From: Papaver somniferum
Lineage: Eukaryota; Streptophyta; Magnoliopsida; Ranunculales; Papaveraceae
Direction of reading: 5' to 3'
DNA length: 64,000 nucleotides
Assembly (NCBI RefSeq): GCF_003573695.1
Contig: NC_039362.1
Coordinates: 110,711,120 to 110,775,119 of the forward strand
Below are positions 1 through 11,207 of the stretch, in pieces (position 1 is the stretch's first letter; each line of letters starts with the position of its first letter). A program made the position numbers and the translations under genes. The notes under the pieces were generated by a model. That model was not told where the DNA came from and made no database searches. It saw only the letters and a list, made by a program, of their open reading frames with translations.

Positions 1-1510
1 ACTCCCCCTTAGTCAATACTCCATCTCGATCATGGAAACCACTCCCCCTTACACAGTGATCCAAAAACCATATGTATTTGTAGTGTGAACTACAATATTT
101 CTCCCCCTTTTTGTCAATAAAATTGGCAAAGGTACAAGAACGGGATCATAATGAAATTTCCACAAGAGACATTTCATAGACTAAAATAAAAATACATACC
201 AACTTAATTTAGATGCAATCATAAAGCCGAAGCTAAATGCATTCATCAAGGAGTTTTAAGATACAAGATAACCCCTATAAAATTCCACAACCGCACAGCC
301 CGCAAGATATTACCATTAAGCACAAGTTCAAAAGAACTCTCCCCCATTTGATGTCATTCTCGAAAGAACAACAAGAGCAACCTTAATTTCGAAAAAAAAG
401 AAGGATTTTTAAATTGGACACCAAAAACCATAGAAATGATTTTCTATATACAAAACTCAACCAAATTAATCACAAGAAAACCTTGATTAATTTAATTGGA
501 ATACGCAACTAAATCAAACCACAAAAGTGATTAATTTAATTGAAGGTGCTCAACATAAGTAAACTTACGGATCTACGACTAAGGTAATCATACGGAGACG
601 ACTAACTTAATCGTTCACATACTCAACATAAGGAAAAACCTTACAGAATATACGACTACATCAACCAATAGAACATGATTAGTATAGCCGTTCATATACT
701 CAACACAAGAACTTGTGGAATATATGAAAACTCAACTAGACTAATTACAAGAGAACTTATAATTAATCTAATTGGAATACAACCAACCAAACTAATCACA
801 AAAGTAATCAATTTAATTGTCAAAGAATTTTCTCGACAAAAGAAGACTTTCGGAGCAAATAACTAAATAACCAACCAAGATGATTAATTTAGTTCATAAT
901 GCTCAACATATAGCATCTTATGGAACAACCAACAAAGCCAATAATAAAAATCGACTTAGTTGTATCGTGCTCAACATAAAACACACAATGGATCCTTCAC
1001 GGTAAAACATAACAAAATGGATCAATGAAGATCAATATCGTGGATAACATACAAGGATCTATTCTATTTTCCATCATAACGACATAATAGACTTTATCCT
1101 TGTCAAACAAAAGATTTTATCCTATTTTCCATCAAATACATGACTGCATAGGCATAACTTTTCTAATTTGTCAAAAGTCCATTCGTCCTTTCATCAATAC
1201 GAATATCAATTCATGAAAGACTTTACTTTTGATAGCATATGGGACCTTCAAGTTCACGGACGCAAACAATGCATATCCCATAATAAAATTGCAATATCAC
1301 AAAATCATAACGATCAATACTGCAATAACATCATCCTCCAAATATTTTTAGAATTTAAAAACCAATAAACCTAAAAAAATAACATAAGAAGATGAAAACA
1401 AAAATAGCTATGTGTAGTCACAATTATCGCTATTGAAGGCCTAGTTATTCTTCCAACTAATCCAAAAAGAAGACATACTAGGCATCTACACCCTTTAAAA
1501 AAAAATCATT
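1..1510 (-). other. Noncoding 3' internal region of Copia A
   Basis: AT-rich sequence without a believable gene. It is alignable by eye with 6840-7850 (copy D) and 26790-27850 (copy B). All three share clusters such as CTCCCCCTT, a phrase read as TTTTTGTCAAT near 110, and stretches ending in CTCCCCCAT. The small ORFs at 675-866 and 1168-1368 have no counterparts in the other copies and are treated as chance. Confidence 0.6.
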
Positions 1511-1840
1511 TCACTTACCTTGAATATTCTTCTCGTATTCCCTATATTCTTCAAGCTCATCTTCGATTAGGTCAATCCTTGATTCAAGACTATCCATTTT
1601 CTCCTCAAGTCTTTTGGAAGAAACTTCAAGTTCATTTTTTAGAGCACGAACTTGTTCCAAGACGAGATTCATGGTTGAAGAGATCTTATCAAACTGAGAA
1701 ACAATAGGGTTCTCATCAGAAGAAGAGACATGTTTGTCATAGCACATCTCATTGTCAGAAGAATCGAAACGAATCTTCTTCGAAGGAAATAGAACCGTCC
1801 ATACATCACTTTCTCTACTTGAAAGACTAGAGGAGGACAT
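1511..1840 (-). CDS. Small post-gag ORF of Copia A, acidic coiled-coil protein
   Basis: About 109 codons if begun at the methionine at 1840 (MSSSSLSS...). The frame is open upstream to 1978. The C-terminal half is rich in E, K, L and R in a heptad-like pattern (ISSTMNLVLEQVRALKNELE, then KRLEEKMDSLESRIDLIEDE), which suggests a coiled coil. I recognise no domain. Small ORFs sit in the same place after gag in copies B (28043-28297), D (7904-8227) and E (about 13713-14150), with poor mutual similarity. It may be a fast-evolving accessory protein or a remnant of a longer gag-pol. The function is unknown. Confidence 0.45.
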   Translation of the reverse strand: MSSSSLSSRESDVWTVLFPSKKIRFDSSDNEMCYDKHVSSSDENPIVSQFDKISSTMNLVLEQVRALKNELEVSSKRLEEKMDSLESRIDLIEDELEEYREYEKNIQGK

Positions 1841-2176
1841 GATAGAGAAGATGAAATGAGAGTGCTGAAGAGGTAGAGCTTTAAAAAGGAATACAGGTGT
1901 AGAATTCCCAGAAACACCCTTTTTGCCAAACCCTAACAGAAGTTGGTTATCCAAAAAGCTGAAACCGTTCACGAACAAGACCTGGTAAAAGCAGAAACAT
2001 GAAATAACAAGATTATATTACAGTCCTCTTGTATATCATGATTCTTGTATAAGACAAAGAGAACACAAAAATCATTTTTCAACAAGATTACTGAGCATAA
2101 GGCCTCCAATCCAAGGTTGGACTGGAATAATCTTTGCAAAGAGATAAACCATCCATTCCACTAGGTTTCTGCTTAT

Positions 2177-3478
2177 TCATTTGAAAAGGAGATTATGAAG
2201 AACTTTCCTATCCATTGTAATCTCAGTTTTAAAAAACTTGATTGCAGATCTTTGCAAATCCTTCACCGTTTTTGAAAACACCTTTTGATGAAAGGTAGAC
2301 TTCCTTTTCTTTTTCAGCATACAACGGTTAGCCAGGCAGGTCTGTTTTTGATTTATCGTGCTAAGATGATCCTTAGATAAACTCAAATGAACAGAGAGAT
2401 TTGTTAGATCCTTTTCCGAGAAACTCTTGGAGTTCAACACAAAATCAGGAGAGGTTTTTTGACCCAACTCATGAGACACAGACGAACATTTCATGAAGGA
2501 ATCATGATTTTCAGCAAAAAGACTGTGAGAGCAATCATAGATTTTCTCAGGACAATAATCAAGAGTATTCATCCATGCTTTAGTTATCTCTCTTACCTCC
2601 GTTTATGGATCTTTCGAAGTGACTTGAACACTTTTATAGCACGTAAGACCAGTTTCCTCAGTACGGCTTTTCTGGATATTCTTATCCTTTACATTGACTA
2701 ACGCAGTTTCTTTTTGAGACTTTCTTTTACTACGTCTGAGTATTTTCTTAAGTTTCTGTATAAACAGAGACAACGTAGAAATAAAGAAATTCTCACTTTT
2801 CTCGTTTGTCAATTTAGGACGACAGGTCTTACAATCAGGAGAAGTGACATGATTGTTAGACAATTGATGGTCATCTCTTGACATGTATTCGCGATCGAAA
2901 ATCCTACGTTTTCCGAAAAGTGTGTTTCACGAAAGAGTATTAAGGTTATTTCCCTCAACGATGGCATGTCTTTTGGATTCGTATCTGGATGGCAGCGATC
3001 GGGGGATTTTCATCACAATTTCCTTTTCAGGAATGGTCTTACCCAATGCACATGATGCATTAACAATTTCAGACAGTTTGTGATAAAAATTGTCAAACGA
3101 TTCTTCTTCTGCCATATAAAGGTCTTCCCATTCGGAATTAAGGTTTTGAAGCCTAGATTCCTTTTCACTGGGGTTACCTTCAAATACGCTTTCCAAAGTA
3201 TCCCAAGCTTCTTTAGATGTGGTGCATGAGGCCACATGATGTCGAAGATTTGGGGTAATAGCATTCAAGATGGCATTCAGCCCATCGGAGTTTTGCCTTG
3301 CAGCAATTAACTCGGTAGTACATAAAAAATTCTTTAGGTATAAATGCATCTCTTTCTATAAAAATGGAAGTTCCATAGCCATTCACAACATAGATCCATG
3401 ATTGGAAGTCACGCGACTGAAGAAATGTGCGCATATCAACTTTCCACCATAGGTATTTTGAGCCATCGAAGACTGGTG
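2177..3478 (-). pseudogene. gag: Copia gag (UBN2 / gag-polypeptide type), broken
   Basis: Nucleocapsid/capsid precursor of a Copia element. The N-terminal phrase FDGSKYLWWKVDM followed by TFLQSRDFQSW is visible at 3478-3390. The typical Copia gag core follows (AWDTLESVFEG, then RLQNLNSEWEDL, then SLPSRYESKRHAIVEG) at 3349-2927. Two further pieces continue at 2884-2603 and 2572-2177. A frameshift separates the piece beginning at 3434 from the core, and more breaks separate the downstream pieces, so no full gag is encoded. The CCHC knuckle present in copy B is not seen here. The parallel copy is at 28629-30140. Confidence 0.8.
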
Positions 3479-3559
3479 GTACGTTTAAAAGATAGCACTT
3501 CTGTCCATAGAGTCAGATCACTAAAAACACAGACTGATGAGGTCTTAGCGTGTTTGCCT

Positions 3560-3572
3560 GCTCTGATACCAA
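3560..3572 (-). other. Primer-binding site of Copia A
   Basis: On the minus strand the sequence just inside the LTR reads TTGGTATCAGAGC. This is complementary to the 3' end of initiator tRNA(Met), the usual primer of plant Copia elements. It starts right after the LTR end (...CTTTTTCA) and so fixes the LTR as the 5' LTR of a minus-strand element. Confidence 0.85.
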
Positions 3573-3573
3573 T

Positions 3574-5666
3574 TGAAAAAGCGGGGGTCTAACAACACCG
3601 CCCAATATTTCGCTTAGCAACCTGTATGGACTAACTCCGAAATACTTTGCTAGAGAATCAACTAGACAGTCAGACTCAATCTAGATAAAAGTATCTCAAG
3701 GAGTTAATATCTATCTCTTGATTTGATTTTTACTCAAGCTAAAATCAATAGCGAGTCTTTATCAAAGAATAACTTGGACGGTACCAAAGACCAATGTCCA
3801 AAGATCAATCAATATCAATCAACAACCAAAGGTTGTATTTCCAATTGATGATCACGAACGCACAACCTGTATAATTTCAATTATATAAAATATAATGCGG
3901 AAAAGAAATAACACAGACACCAGAAGTTTTGTTAACTAGGAAACCGCAAATGCATAAAAACCCCGGGACCTAGTCCAGATTGAATACACACTGTATTAAG
4001 CCGCTACAGATACTAGCCTACTCCAAGCTAACTTCGTACTGGACTATAGTTGAACCCCAATCAGTCTCCCACCGATCCAAGGTACAGTTGTACTCCTACG
4101 CCTCTGATCCCAGCAGGATACTGCGCACTTGATTCCCTTAGCTGATCTCACGATCTCAAGCCAATCAAAGATTGTACTCGTACGATAAAAGATGCAAGAT
4201 CATATCACACAACTACGATAAAAGTAGTATCGGTCTGGCTTCACAATCCCAATGAAGTCTTTAAGTCGTTAACCTGGTTTTAGAGAAGAAAACCAAAGGT
4301 TAAAGGAGAATCGACTCTAGCGAGCGCACTAGTATCACACAGACGTGTGGGGATTAGTTTTGCACAATGCTAGATGTCTCCTTTATATAGCCTTCAAATC
4401 AGGGTTTTTCCTTAGTTACAAAGAAATCCATATTCACCGTTAGATGAAAACCTGATTTAGATTCAAGCTAATATTTCTCAACTGTTAGATCGAAAACTTA
4501 GCTTGTCACACACACTTGGGTAGACGTTTTCTGGGTTTGTGAAAACCATGCCCAAACGTGTACGTGTATGTTGGTTCAACATAGTAACCCAAAAGGTTAA
4601 CCATATGAGCATTTCATATTAACCTTGTTCTTCTTCACCATAACTAGTTCAATTGACTCAAATGAACTAGTTAGAGAGTTTTTCAATTGCTATGAGATCT
4701 TATGTAACTACACAAGACACAATTGAAACAAAGATGATTCGATTCGATTGAATCGGCTTAGGAACTTTATGGCCACGGTTTGCATAAAGCATTCCTTAGT
4801 AATTTAAGTTTCATGTTCAGAGCACATCTTTAGATCATAACCTCTTAAGCTCACAAACAAGTTCGCGGACTTAAGACAACCGGTGGAGTTTTCCAAACTC
4901 AGCAGAAAATCTCGGCAAAGAGACTTTCTCCAGTTCGCGGACTGAGTTCGCGGACTTACACGCAAACGATTTTTTGGAAAATCCCAGCAGAAATTCTCGG
5001 TACAAGAACTTCCGTCAGCTTGCGGACTGAGTTTTAGGACTGGATTCGCGGACTTGGCAAAGCCAATTCCTCCGGTTTCTCTCAATCAACAAAGTTCGAA
5101 AACTTCGGATTAAGGAATACATGGTTATGTAATCTAAAATCTCATTCCAATCATTGAGACATTCTCAGAGGACGTTATATAGCTGTTATTCACAGACTGT
5201 TTCGCGTCAGAGCAATTCTCAAAGTAATTGAAAATTTTCATGACATTCGTCACTAGGTGAAGATAAACTTGATCAAAGCGAAACGCTTTACCAACAAATG
5301 ATTTCGAGATATAGATAGGCGAGATATACTCGGCTCGAAATATCAAATGTGTGTGATCCAGTCTATATAGCATACGACTTTTGTCTCATAAGAAGTAGGA
5401 GATAAAAGAGATAGACTTTTGAGTGATAGATAAGTTCAAGTCTCCACATACCTTTTTTTTGATGAAGTTCCACGGTTCCTTGAGTAGATATTCGTCGTTG
5501 TATGATGAATCGCCATGAAGTCCTTGAGCTCAACTACACTTTTCTATCCTAGTCCGAGACTTAGCTATGTAGGGTAGAAATCAAGACTCATAGTTTTGAT
5601 CACTAACATTGACAAACATGCTTGAGATAGCAACACATGCGAGGTCGACGGAGCTATGCTCTAACA
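3574..5666 (-). repeat. 5' LTR of Copia A (2,093 bp)
   Basis: Read on the minus strand it begins TGTTAGAGCA (at 5666) and ends CTTTTTCA (at 3574), i.e. TG...CA. It matches the LTRs of copies B (14805-15516 plus 24477-26474, and 30141-32872) and F (42710-44098) along most of its length. The U3 part at 4860-5060 differs from copy B: the shared frame (AACTCAGCAGAAA...) carries TTCGCGGACT motifs where B has GTATGCGTAC palindromes. Confidence 0.9.
4380..4390 (-). promoter_or_regulatory. LTR promoter TATA box (Copia A)
   Basis: The minus strand reads CTATATAAAGG. The same motif lies at the same place in the 3' LTR of copy B (25144-25154) and, slightly changed, in its 5' LTR near 31546. Conservation in otherwise drifting LTRs supports a core promoter. 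Confidence 0.6.
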
Positions 5667-6735
5667 AACCGTACCTAAACGTGTACACCTAGTTGGTTCA
5701 AAAGTAGTTAACCAAATGGCTAGCCATATGAGTACTTTCATATAAACCTTATTCTTCTTTACCAAAACTAGTTCACATGATTCAAATCAACTAGTTAGAG
5801 AGTTGTTCAATTGCTTAGATCTCATAGAAGTATATAAGACACAATCGAAGCAAAAACGATTTTGATTCACTCGAATCCATTCATGAACTTTATAGCCACG
5901 GTTTGCAAATATGCATTCCTTAGATTTTTATATAAGTTTAAGTTCACGAATAAACCGTTTTTAGAAAATAACCCACTCAAGTATGCATACTGGTACGCAT
6001 ACTTAAGTACCCGGATTAAGTTTGTTTTCAGTTCACAAACTCCAGAAGAAATTCACGGGACGTGAACTTCCGATAGTACGCGTATAGGTACGTGGACTTT
6101 AGTTCCGGTTATCCTGAGCAGCAAAGTACACATACTTTGGTTCAAGGATATTGGACTTACACACATATGAGTTGTCTCACAATGTTTATATCCAACTATG
6201 GTTATGTATTCTAAACTCTCATTTCAATCGTTGAAACATTCTTAGAGGACGTTATATAGTTGTTATTCACAAACTATTTTTCGTCAAAGCGATTTTCAAG
6301 TAATTGAAACTAATACGACTTTCGTCACTAGCAAAGATGAACTTGGACAAAGCGAAAGCTTACCAACACATATTTCGAGAAATAGATAAGCGAGATAAAT
6401 TCGGCTCGAAATAGAAAATGTGTATAATCAAAGTCTATATAGCAATACGACTTTTGCCTCAAGATAGGAGATAGAGTAGATAGACTTTTGAGTGATAGAT
6501 AAGTTCAAGTCTCCACATACCTTTTAGTCGATGAAGCTCCACCAGTTCCTTGAGTAGTTCTTCTTCTTTGTATGATGAACGCCGTGGAGGATAGAGCTCA
6601 ACTACACTTTCTATCCTAGTCCGAGACTTAGCTAAAAGTAGACTAGAAATCAAGACTTATAGTTTTGGCAACTAAACTTGACAAACAAGCTTGAGATAGC
6701 AACGCTTGCGAGTTCGACCGAGCAGTGCTCTAACA
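5667..6735 (-). repeat. LTR fragment of Copia D
   Basis: Begins in mid-LTR (GTACCTAAACGTGTAC, compare 31728 in copy B) and ends at the LTR start, CTCTAACA on the plus strand. The rest of this LTR is missing on the left, as expected if copy A inserted here. The part near 5980-6090 has degenerate versions of the GTATGC/GTACGC palindromic modules. Confidence 0.8.
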
Positions 6736-8270
6736 AAAGTTGCTCTCAATCATTGTTATACGGTGTCATAGTATTATTACACATCATCAAAGTTCAATTG
6801 TATCATAACTTTGACAACAATACTATGGTCATATGTATCAATCCCCCTTAGTCAATACTTCATCTTACAATGAAAACCAATCCCCCTTACATAATGATCC
6901 GTAAACCATATGTATTTGTAGTGTGAATTACACATTAATTCTCCCCCCCTTTTTGTCAATATAAATTGACAAAGGTACGAAAACTAGTGGGATCCTCATG
7001 AAATTTTCATAGAGATACTTCATAACCAAAAGAGAACAACATACCAACTTGTTTCGATGATTTCACATAGTAGAAACTTAGTGTATTCATCAAGGAGTTT
7101 ATCAAGATACAAGATAACTCCTACAATATTCCACAGCCGCACTCCCCACAAAGACTTGGCAATTAAGCACAAGTTCTATTAAGAACTCTCCCCCATAAAA
7201 TGTCATTCCCGAAAGAACAACAAGAGCGACCTTACTTTCACAAGAAAAGAAGGACTTCTTTGGACATTAACAAATCACATGAAACATGAATTTGTATCCA
7301 AAAAACTCAATTGAATTAACCACAAGGAAAATGATCAATTCAATTGGCCATGCTCAACATAAGAGAACTTACGGAGCAACACAGTACACACACAAAGATG
7401 TGGATCAGGAAAAGACCAATACTGCGAATAATCAAAGATTCATTCTATTTTTCATCACTATTTGCGCAAGGACATATAATAGACTTAATCTTTGTTAACG
7501 AAAGTTCATCCTATCTTCCATCAAATAATGACATAATAGGCTTAACTTTTGTAGTCAAAAGTTCATTCTATCTTTTATCAATACTTTCATACCGACATAT
7601 AATAGAGTTAACTTTTGAACAAAGATGGGACAATCAAGGTTCACGGACGTAAACAATATATCCCATAAAAATTTGCAATATATAAAACCATAAAGATTAA
7701 TACTGCAAAAATCATCTTCCAAATAACTTAGAATTTAAATATTATAAATAAATTTAAAAACATTGCAAGATGAAAACGTTGGCAATAGCTATGTGTACTC
7801 ACAATAATGGCTATTCCAAACCCTAGTTATCCTTCTTAAAAACACAAGAATAAATTCTCATAAGAAGTTTCCTATACAAAAATTAAAAGATCAACTAGAA
7901 AACTTAGACGCGATCAGCAACCAAAGAACGGACAAGGGAGAGTTCATCAGACGCCTTCTTTAGTTCGTTTTTCCAGAAACGTAAGGTTCTTTGATGCAAT
8001 TTCAAGTTGTTCACAAACGACCTCAAAATCTTGAAGAAGATTTCCAACCAATCGAAAAGACTTTTGAAATGGAAGATTTTTTCATGATTAATTGCTTGGA
8101 AGCAAATTATGGAGATGGGTTCTTCGTGAAGTTCAAAAACTTTGGCATCATCAAACTTGTCTTCCTCATTGCATCCTTCCATTATGCACACCAAAAATCC
8201 AAGAGAAATCTTGACGTTACTGAGCAAGTATATATATCAAAAGAAATCCTTGATATATATTAAGAGATTT
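6736..8270 (-). mobile_element. 3' internal region of Copia D, purine tract deleted
   Basis: Aligns by eye with copy B from about 26690 onward, including the cluster around CTCTCAATCATTGTTATAC. About 220 bp present in B, including the polypurine tract, is missing directly after the LTR. The element is therefore a deletion derivative. No gag follows on the right. The sequence loses recognisable similarity after about 8270. Confidence 0.65.
7904..8227 (-). CDS. Small post-gag ORF of Copia D, unknown
   Basis: An open frame of 107 codons, or about 92 from the internal methionine. It sits where copies A, B and E have their small second ORF. The C-terminal end (LKKASDELSLVRSLVADRV) is helix-prone. 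I recognise no domain and no clear similarity to the A or B versions. It may be a remnant. Confidence 0.3.
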   Translation of the reverse strand: MLSNVKISLGFLVCIMEGCNEEDKFDDAKVFELHEEPISIICFQAINHEKIFHFKSLFDWLEIFFKILRSFVNNLKLHQRTLRFWKNELKKASDELSLVRSLVADRV

Positions 8271-9571
8271 CTACAAGGAAACCCTAGGGTTACTTGTAAC
8301 TGTTTGGTAACGGATCGGGTGCACAAGATTCATAGTAATTACCCAAAAGTCAAACACCAGTGAACTAGTGGAGCTAACGTTGGGAACATGTTTTGACTGA
8401 ACACAATCTGAAAACATGACAGGAAACTTTGGCTAACAATGAGTGTAACACAAAGTTGGAAATCTGCTGTCATTGATGAAGAAGAACTAAAGTTCTAAAC
8501 AAAGCATCAGACTGACAAAGCACAATAACTGTCCGGAGCAAGACTCAGAAAGGAAAAACAATGATCAAAACAAAAAGTATAACACATACCATTTTTCAAG
8601 AAAGAAGGATCTTCTTGAGAGTTATGTGTATCATCTCATGGTCTTATAGAGGATATACACAAGGGCTGCGAATACAAAGTTTATGACAATTTATCTTAGG
8701 CAACAACTAGATCGAATCAAGCACACTATTACTACCCAGTTTTGATGTATTCCCAGTTCCTACTAAACCAAACAAGTGCAACACCAAGCTCCTTCATGGC
8801 AACAAGCTCATGTCCGATGTCAAGGGTCCAAGAGAGATTGATAGACATCCAGTGGAAATGGGAAGATGGGTACGAGTCTGTGATAGTTTGGGTTTTGTTT
8901 TATGCGAAAATGCAGAGACTAAGTTCATTATTTTACCATTGAAGATGGTGATGAACAAATGAGATAATGAAGGTTTTAGAGTTCTCATAAACTTAGGAAA
9001 AATGAGTTTCTGTGCAGTACCATTTTGGACAGAGTTTAAGCTCGGGAAAACAGGTAGAAAAGATGTTGTCTGCCAATCTTTTGAGAGATGGATGTAGAAG
9101 ATCGAAGGCAGTATTTGAGTTATTAAATGAATGAGAAGAATGGGTTTGTTTTATATTTGAATTATATGCAGGAAAGGAGATACAGTGAGATTAGAAATCA
9201 ACAGAACGTACATATCTTCTTCATCACCAGAAACTGCATAGCAGTTGTTCGAGAAAATGCCTGAACCACCAGAGCTTTTAAACTTAGAAAAGAGTGGAAC
9301 TGAAGTGATGCACCATTTATTCTTGTCGCTGAACCAAGTTTCATCAACAACAAGTTATGGGTCAGATGATTCTAAAGATACGAGCTACATTGTGATCTCG
9401 AATAGGACAGGAAAATATTGGTTCAAACTCGTGTAGGTTGGGTTAAGTTTTAAATCCTATGGATGTGTACAAGGCGGGGTTGGTCGGCTATGACTAATTT
9501 TAGAAGTTGAGATAAACAGGGAAACATTGGTCGAATTTTGGAAGCAGTCCCCGAGTTAAAACCCCAAAGAT
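8271..9571. other. Unassigned sequence
   Basis: I see no gene, repeat family or RNA here. Short ORFs (8742-8942 plus, 9245-9436 plus) lack recognisable motifs. It may be host intergenic DNA or decayed Copia D sequence. Confidence 0.4.
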
Positions 9572-9704
9572 GTCACTATTCATACACAAAAACTCCAACA
9601 AAACAAATTGTTCATAAAAACCCCACTTAATATAATTGGTCTATATTACCCTCTTAGTTTAAATCACCCCAACAAAAACAAAAATCAACCCCACTTTAAT
9701 TCTT

Positions 9705-9940
9705 ATTATATTGTCACCACCAACAAGCAACGCCACCTTCTACCACCGCCACCGACCACCACCGTCGCCGCCGCCACCGACCACCACCGCCAACCATCGC
9801 CGCCACCACCTCCGACCGCCGCCGCCACCTCCGACCGTTGTCGCCGCCTCCGACCGCCACCTCCGACCGTCACCGCCGCCGCCGACCACCACCGCCACCT
9901 CCGACCACCACCACCACCGACCACCACCACCACTGACCAA
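9705..9940. repeat. CCACCG/CCGACC-rich low-complexity tract
   Basis: Dense irregular repeats of CCACC, CCGCC and CCGACC. This is the most GC-rich part of the left half. The open frames on both strands here (proline/histidine- or glycine/tryptophan-rich) follow from the composition and are not called as genes. A shorter relative occurs at 10150-10240. Confidence 0.8.
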
Positions 9941-9946
9941 AATTTA

Positions 9947-10035
9947 GATGAAACCGATTTTGGTTTCATCATAAATCCGATGAAACCGATTTTGGTTTCA
10001 TCATAAAATAAGATGAAACCCTAATTGGTTTCATC
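9947..10035. repeat. Array of three 24-bp hairpins, first copy
   Basis: Three units start at 9947, 9979 and 10012. Each is GATGAAACC, six bases, then GGTTTCATC: a perfect 9-bp inverted repeat, repeated every 32-33 bp. The array is duplicated at 10251-10338 together with its CCACCACCACTGACC-like left flank. Confidence 0.85.
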
Positions 10036-10250
10036 AGAATTCAACTATAAGAAAAATTCAACAAGGATCTTATGTTGCAGTTGTCTTGGATACAGCAACA
10101 TCACAACAACACAGATCCATGCTCTATGCTACAACACATATTATCAACTGCCAGCACCACCATTGTCGACCACCGCCAACCACCACCGACTAAAACCAGC
10201 AACATCGCCAACACCCGCCGACGACCACCACCACCACTGACCAAAAATTA

Positions 10251-10338
10251 GATGAAACCAATTTTGGTTTCATCATAAATACGATGAAACCGATTATGGT
10301 TTCATCATAAATAAGATGAAACCATAATTGGTTTCATC
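10251..10338. repeat. Array of three 24-bp hairpins, second copy
   Basis: Units start at 10251, 10283 and 10315 with the same 9-bp arms and 6-bp loops as the first array. The offset of about 303 bp and the shared left flank indicate a tandem duplication of one segment. Confidence 0.85.
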
Positions 10339-10879
10339 ATAATTCATCAGTAGCTGCACTTCATTTAAGCTTCATTTCTTCTCTAGTTTACAGCATCATC
10401 TGCTGTAACTCAGCTCTACTTTCATCCTCCGTCTATCCACAACAACACCATCTGCTTCATTGACCATTTCAACTTAAAATCAGATCCCTCTTTTTAACTC
10501 ATCAGAGATCCTTCTAATTTGACTAAATCGTCCGTTGGTTAAGGTACATTAAACGATAGCTTCATTAGTTAATCAAACTTAAGAAACTTCTGAAACTCGT
10601 GCTTAAAAAATATAGACCTACAGCTATTTTTCAGTCAGAGAAGAATAAAAAGAGATAAGCAGATACAAGATAACTTTGTTTGTGTTTTAAGGATATGCAA
10701 GTAACTGGCTCTATTCTAGAGTATCAATATTCGTAACATACTGCGGGTTCCATTGATGTGCACCTCAGATACTTGAAACCTATGCCAACGTACACTGAGA
10801 GTGCTAAAACATCTACCATTCATTAACTTGCGTGACCTAGACAAAATAAGAATCCTACAGTTTCCTTATAACTAAGACA

Positions 10880-11207
10880 ATTACGAGATCACCAATTCTA
10901 TATACTCAAACAGATGGATTAAAATAAAAAAGCAGGTTATATATACCTCAGTTCTTTCGTCACGCATCATATTAATGGAAACAACCTCAATAATATTTTC
11001 TAGCTCAGCTCCTACCATCCCCTCTGCCATACTAGCGACGGCCATATAATCTACATCTTCAGCATTGTCTGTCATCCTCTTCTTATTAGATTTCCACTGC
11101 TCCAGCTGAAGTTTATAATGTGCTTGAAGTTTAGATTTCCACTGCTCCAGCTGAACCATGGCAGCAACCACCATTTCCTTGTCATCTACAGCTCCATATT
11201 CCACCAC
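10880..11207 (-). pseudogene. Captured exon fragment resembling FTSHI (inactive FtsH-like AAA protease)
   Basis: The minus-strand frame contains DYMAVASMAEGMVGAELENI followed by INMMRDERTE. This closely resembles, from memory, the region after the AAA core in the plant chloroplast FTSHI proteins, which are FtsH paralogues lacking the protease zinc site. The similarity stops at 10947, where the DNA reads ACTGAG|GTATAT, a good splice donor. The fragment is therefore one exon of roughly 40 codons plus the start of its intron, copied from genomic DNA and not from mRNA. Sequence upstream contains a duplicated LQLEQWKS phrase of unknown origin. It lies inside the candidate transposon at 9581-12609, so transduplication is the simplest reading. 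It cannot encode a functional protein. Confidence 0.6.

Larger units (their letters stand above)
1..5666 (-). mobile_element. Copia LTR retrotransposon A, gag-only, 3' end beyond the window
   Basis: Read on the minus strand, the order is 5' LTR (3574-5666), PBS, gag, a small second ORF, then about 1.5 kb of noncoding 3' internal sequence that runs off the left edge. No protease, integrase or reverse transcriptase lies between gag and the 3' internal region. Copy B at 26475-30140 has the same layout, so the loss of pol is a family trait and not local damage. The family resembles SIRE-type Copia elements in its gag and in the purine tract before the 3' LTR (visible in copies B and E). The lineage is inference. 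The element adjoins LTR fragment D at 5666/5667, and the next five bases (AACCG) are the presumed target duplication. Confidence 0.8.

Noticed and set aside
9608..10006. Open frames on both strands through the CCACCG tract (proline-rich or glycine/tryptophan-rich)
   Set aside because: They arise from low-complexity composition. Both strands and several frames are open at once, and no conserved domain is visible.
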